Shown: in pieces, positions 12,800 through 13,257 of the stretch
How positions within the stretch are numbered: the stretch's first letter is position 1
Layout: each line of letters opens with the position of its first letter
From: Bdellovibrionales bacterium
GTDB taxonomy: Bacteria; Bdellovibrionota; Bdellovibrionia; Bdellovibrionales; UBA1609
Reading direction: 5' to 3'
NCBI GenBank assembly: GCA_020435185.1
Contig: JAGRAA010000053.1
Location: forward strand, 280-13,536
DNA: 13,257 nt
Notes under the pieces: generated by a model
The model's database searches: none
Seen by the model: only the letters and a program-made list of their open reading frames with translations
Told to the model about the DNA's origin: nothing
Made by a program: the position numbers and the translations under genes

Positions 12800-13257
12800 C
12801 TAGAACCAAAACTGCTTATATTCAGATGTTTTCAGGGCCGTTAGAATTTTTGTCATTTTAGCATCTGGTTTAATAGCTTCAATTTCCCGAATTCTCAAAG
12901 TGCCAGTGTCAATTTCATAAACCCATATACGATAGATACGCGTTGGACTTTCCTTAAACATAACATACGAGAAATGGCCACCAAAAGGGCTTCGTTCCAT
13001 CTTCAGTGTTAAAAAGTGAAGATCAAATAGCGGTGAAAAATTCCTTTCACCTGAGAACTCTTCGCTACATGCGATGCAGTCTTTTCTGCGATCCACAAGT
13101 CTTTTAAAATTATCTTTAATCGACTTATTCTCAATGTGATTTTTTAAACAGTTAAGATTTTTTTTATTTGTAGATATAGGGCGGCCAACACAAAGTGAAG
13201 GTTCACTTGCAAAAGTAGAACTCCCAATTGAGACAAATAAAAGTAAGGCTAGTTTAG
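12800..13257 (-). CDS. Exported hypothetical protein, start outside the window
   Basis: The frame is open from its stop at 12800 to the right window edge (151 residues visible), so the gene begins beyond 13257. A shorter GTG-started version from 13096 would be a misannotation. The first visible residues form a signal-peptide core, KLALLLFVSIGSSTFASE, with a plausible cleavage after TFA. The mature part has four cysteines (in LCVGRP, NCLKN and DCIAC), consistent with disulfides in the periplasm. The C-terminal half looks beta-rich (FSYVMFKESPTRIYRIWVYEID). I do not recognise the family. It converges with the UPF0158 gene and probably belongs to a different transcription unit. Confidence 0.72.
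   Translation of the reverse strand, partial: KLALLLFVSIGSSTFASEPSLCVGRPISTNKKNLNCLKNHIENKSIKDNFKRLVDRRKDCIACSEEFSGERNFSPLFDLHFLTLKMERSPFGGHFSYVMFKESPTRIYRIWVYEIDTGTLRIREIEAIKPDAKMTKILTALKTSEYKQFWF

Noticed and set aside
1..13257. Integron gene cassettes or a CRISPR array
   Set aside because: No attC-like paired core sites at gene junctions and no regularly spaced direct repeats were found; the integrase lacks anything I could recognise as IntI-specific.

Overview
The window reads as a low-GC (roughly 40%) bacterial accessory island. Two DNA-recombination genes lie at its left, and defence-type genes fill most of the rest. I see no rRNA, no intact tRNA, no CRISPR array and no transposase. 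Gene style (many overlapping starts, TTG/GTG starts backed by Shine-Dalgarno sequences, a mixture of UPF0158, DUF6880, pRiA4b ORF-3-like and recombinase-HTH proteins) reminds me of Bdellovibrionota-like genomes. That taxonomic guess is an inference with low confidence.

Left part (1-3714): an AT-rich leader with two inverted repeats, then a tyrosine recombinase/integrase (205-1356) and a CaCA-family Na+/Ca2+ antiporter (1386-2360), both on the + strand. Facing them on the - strand are a pRiA4b ORF-3-like protein (2377-2955), an unnamed 51-codon membrane-type ORF (3035-3190), and a short recombinase-like helix-turn-helix protein (3187-3537). The last two overlap by ATGA. The open frame of the recombinase-like gene continues upstream without a normal start codon, so it may be a remnant.

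Centre (3538-8548): a 367-base gap holds an orphan + strand intrinsic terminator and a leader that can form alternative hairpins. After it comes a tight + strand operon: GNAT acetyltransferase, VOC/glyoxalase-like protein, Rid-family protein, an 828-residue TOTE-type primase fused to a superfamily 2 helicase, and a second VOC protein broken by a one-base deletion in a G run. Four of these genes overlap or nearly touch. A primase-helicase of a class proposed to act in biological conflicts, co-translated with small detoxification-type enzymes, is the most unusual arrangement here.

Right part (8711-12732): a second co-directional set looks like a Type II restriction-modification operon. It has a small HTH regulator behind a palindrome/direct-repeat operator candidate, a D12-class DNA adenine methylase, and a NotI-family endonuclease with its cysteine cluster and a D...E-x-Q active site. 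It continues through a 33-codon micro-ORF into a DUF6880 protein and a UPF0158 protein. At the right edge, on the - strand, is the C-terminal part of an exported protein whose signal peptide is visible and whose start lies outside the window. This may mark the return to the chromosomal backbone.

Taken together, the two operons could form a defence island carried beside an integrase. No attachment-site pair or target tRNA is visible, so the boundaries cannot be drawn from this sequence.
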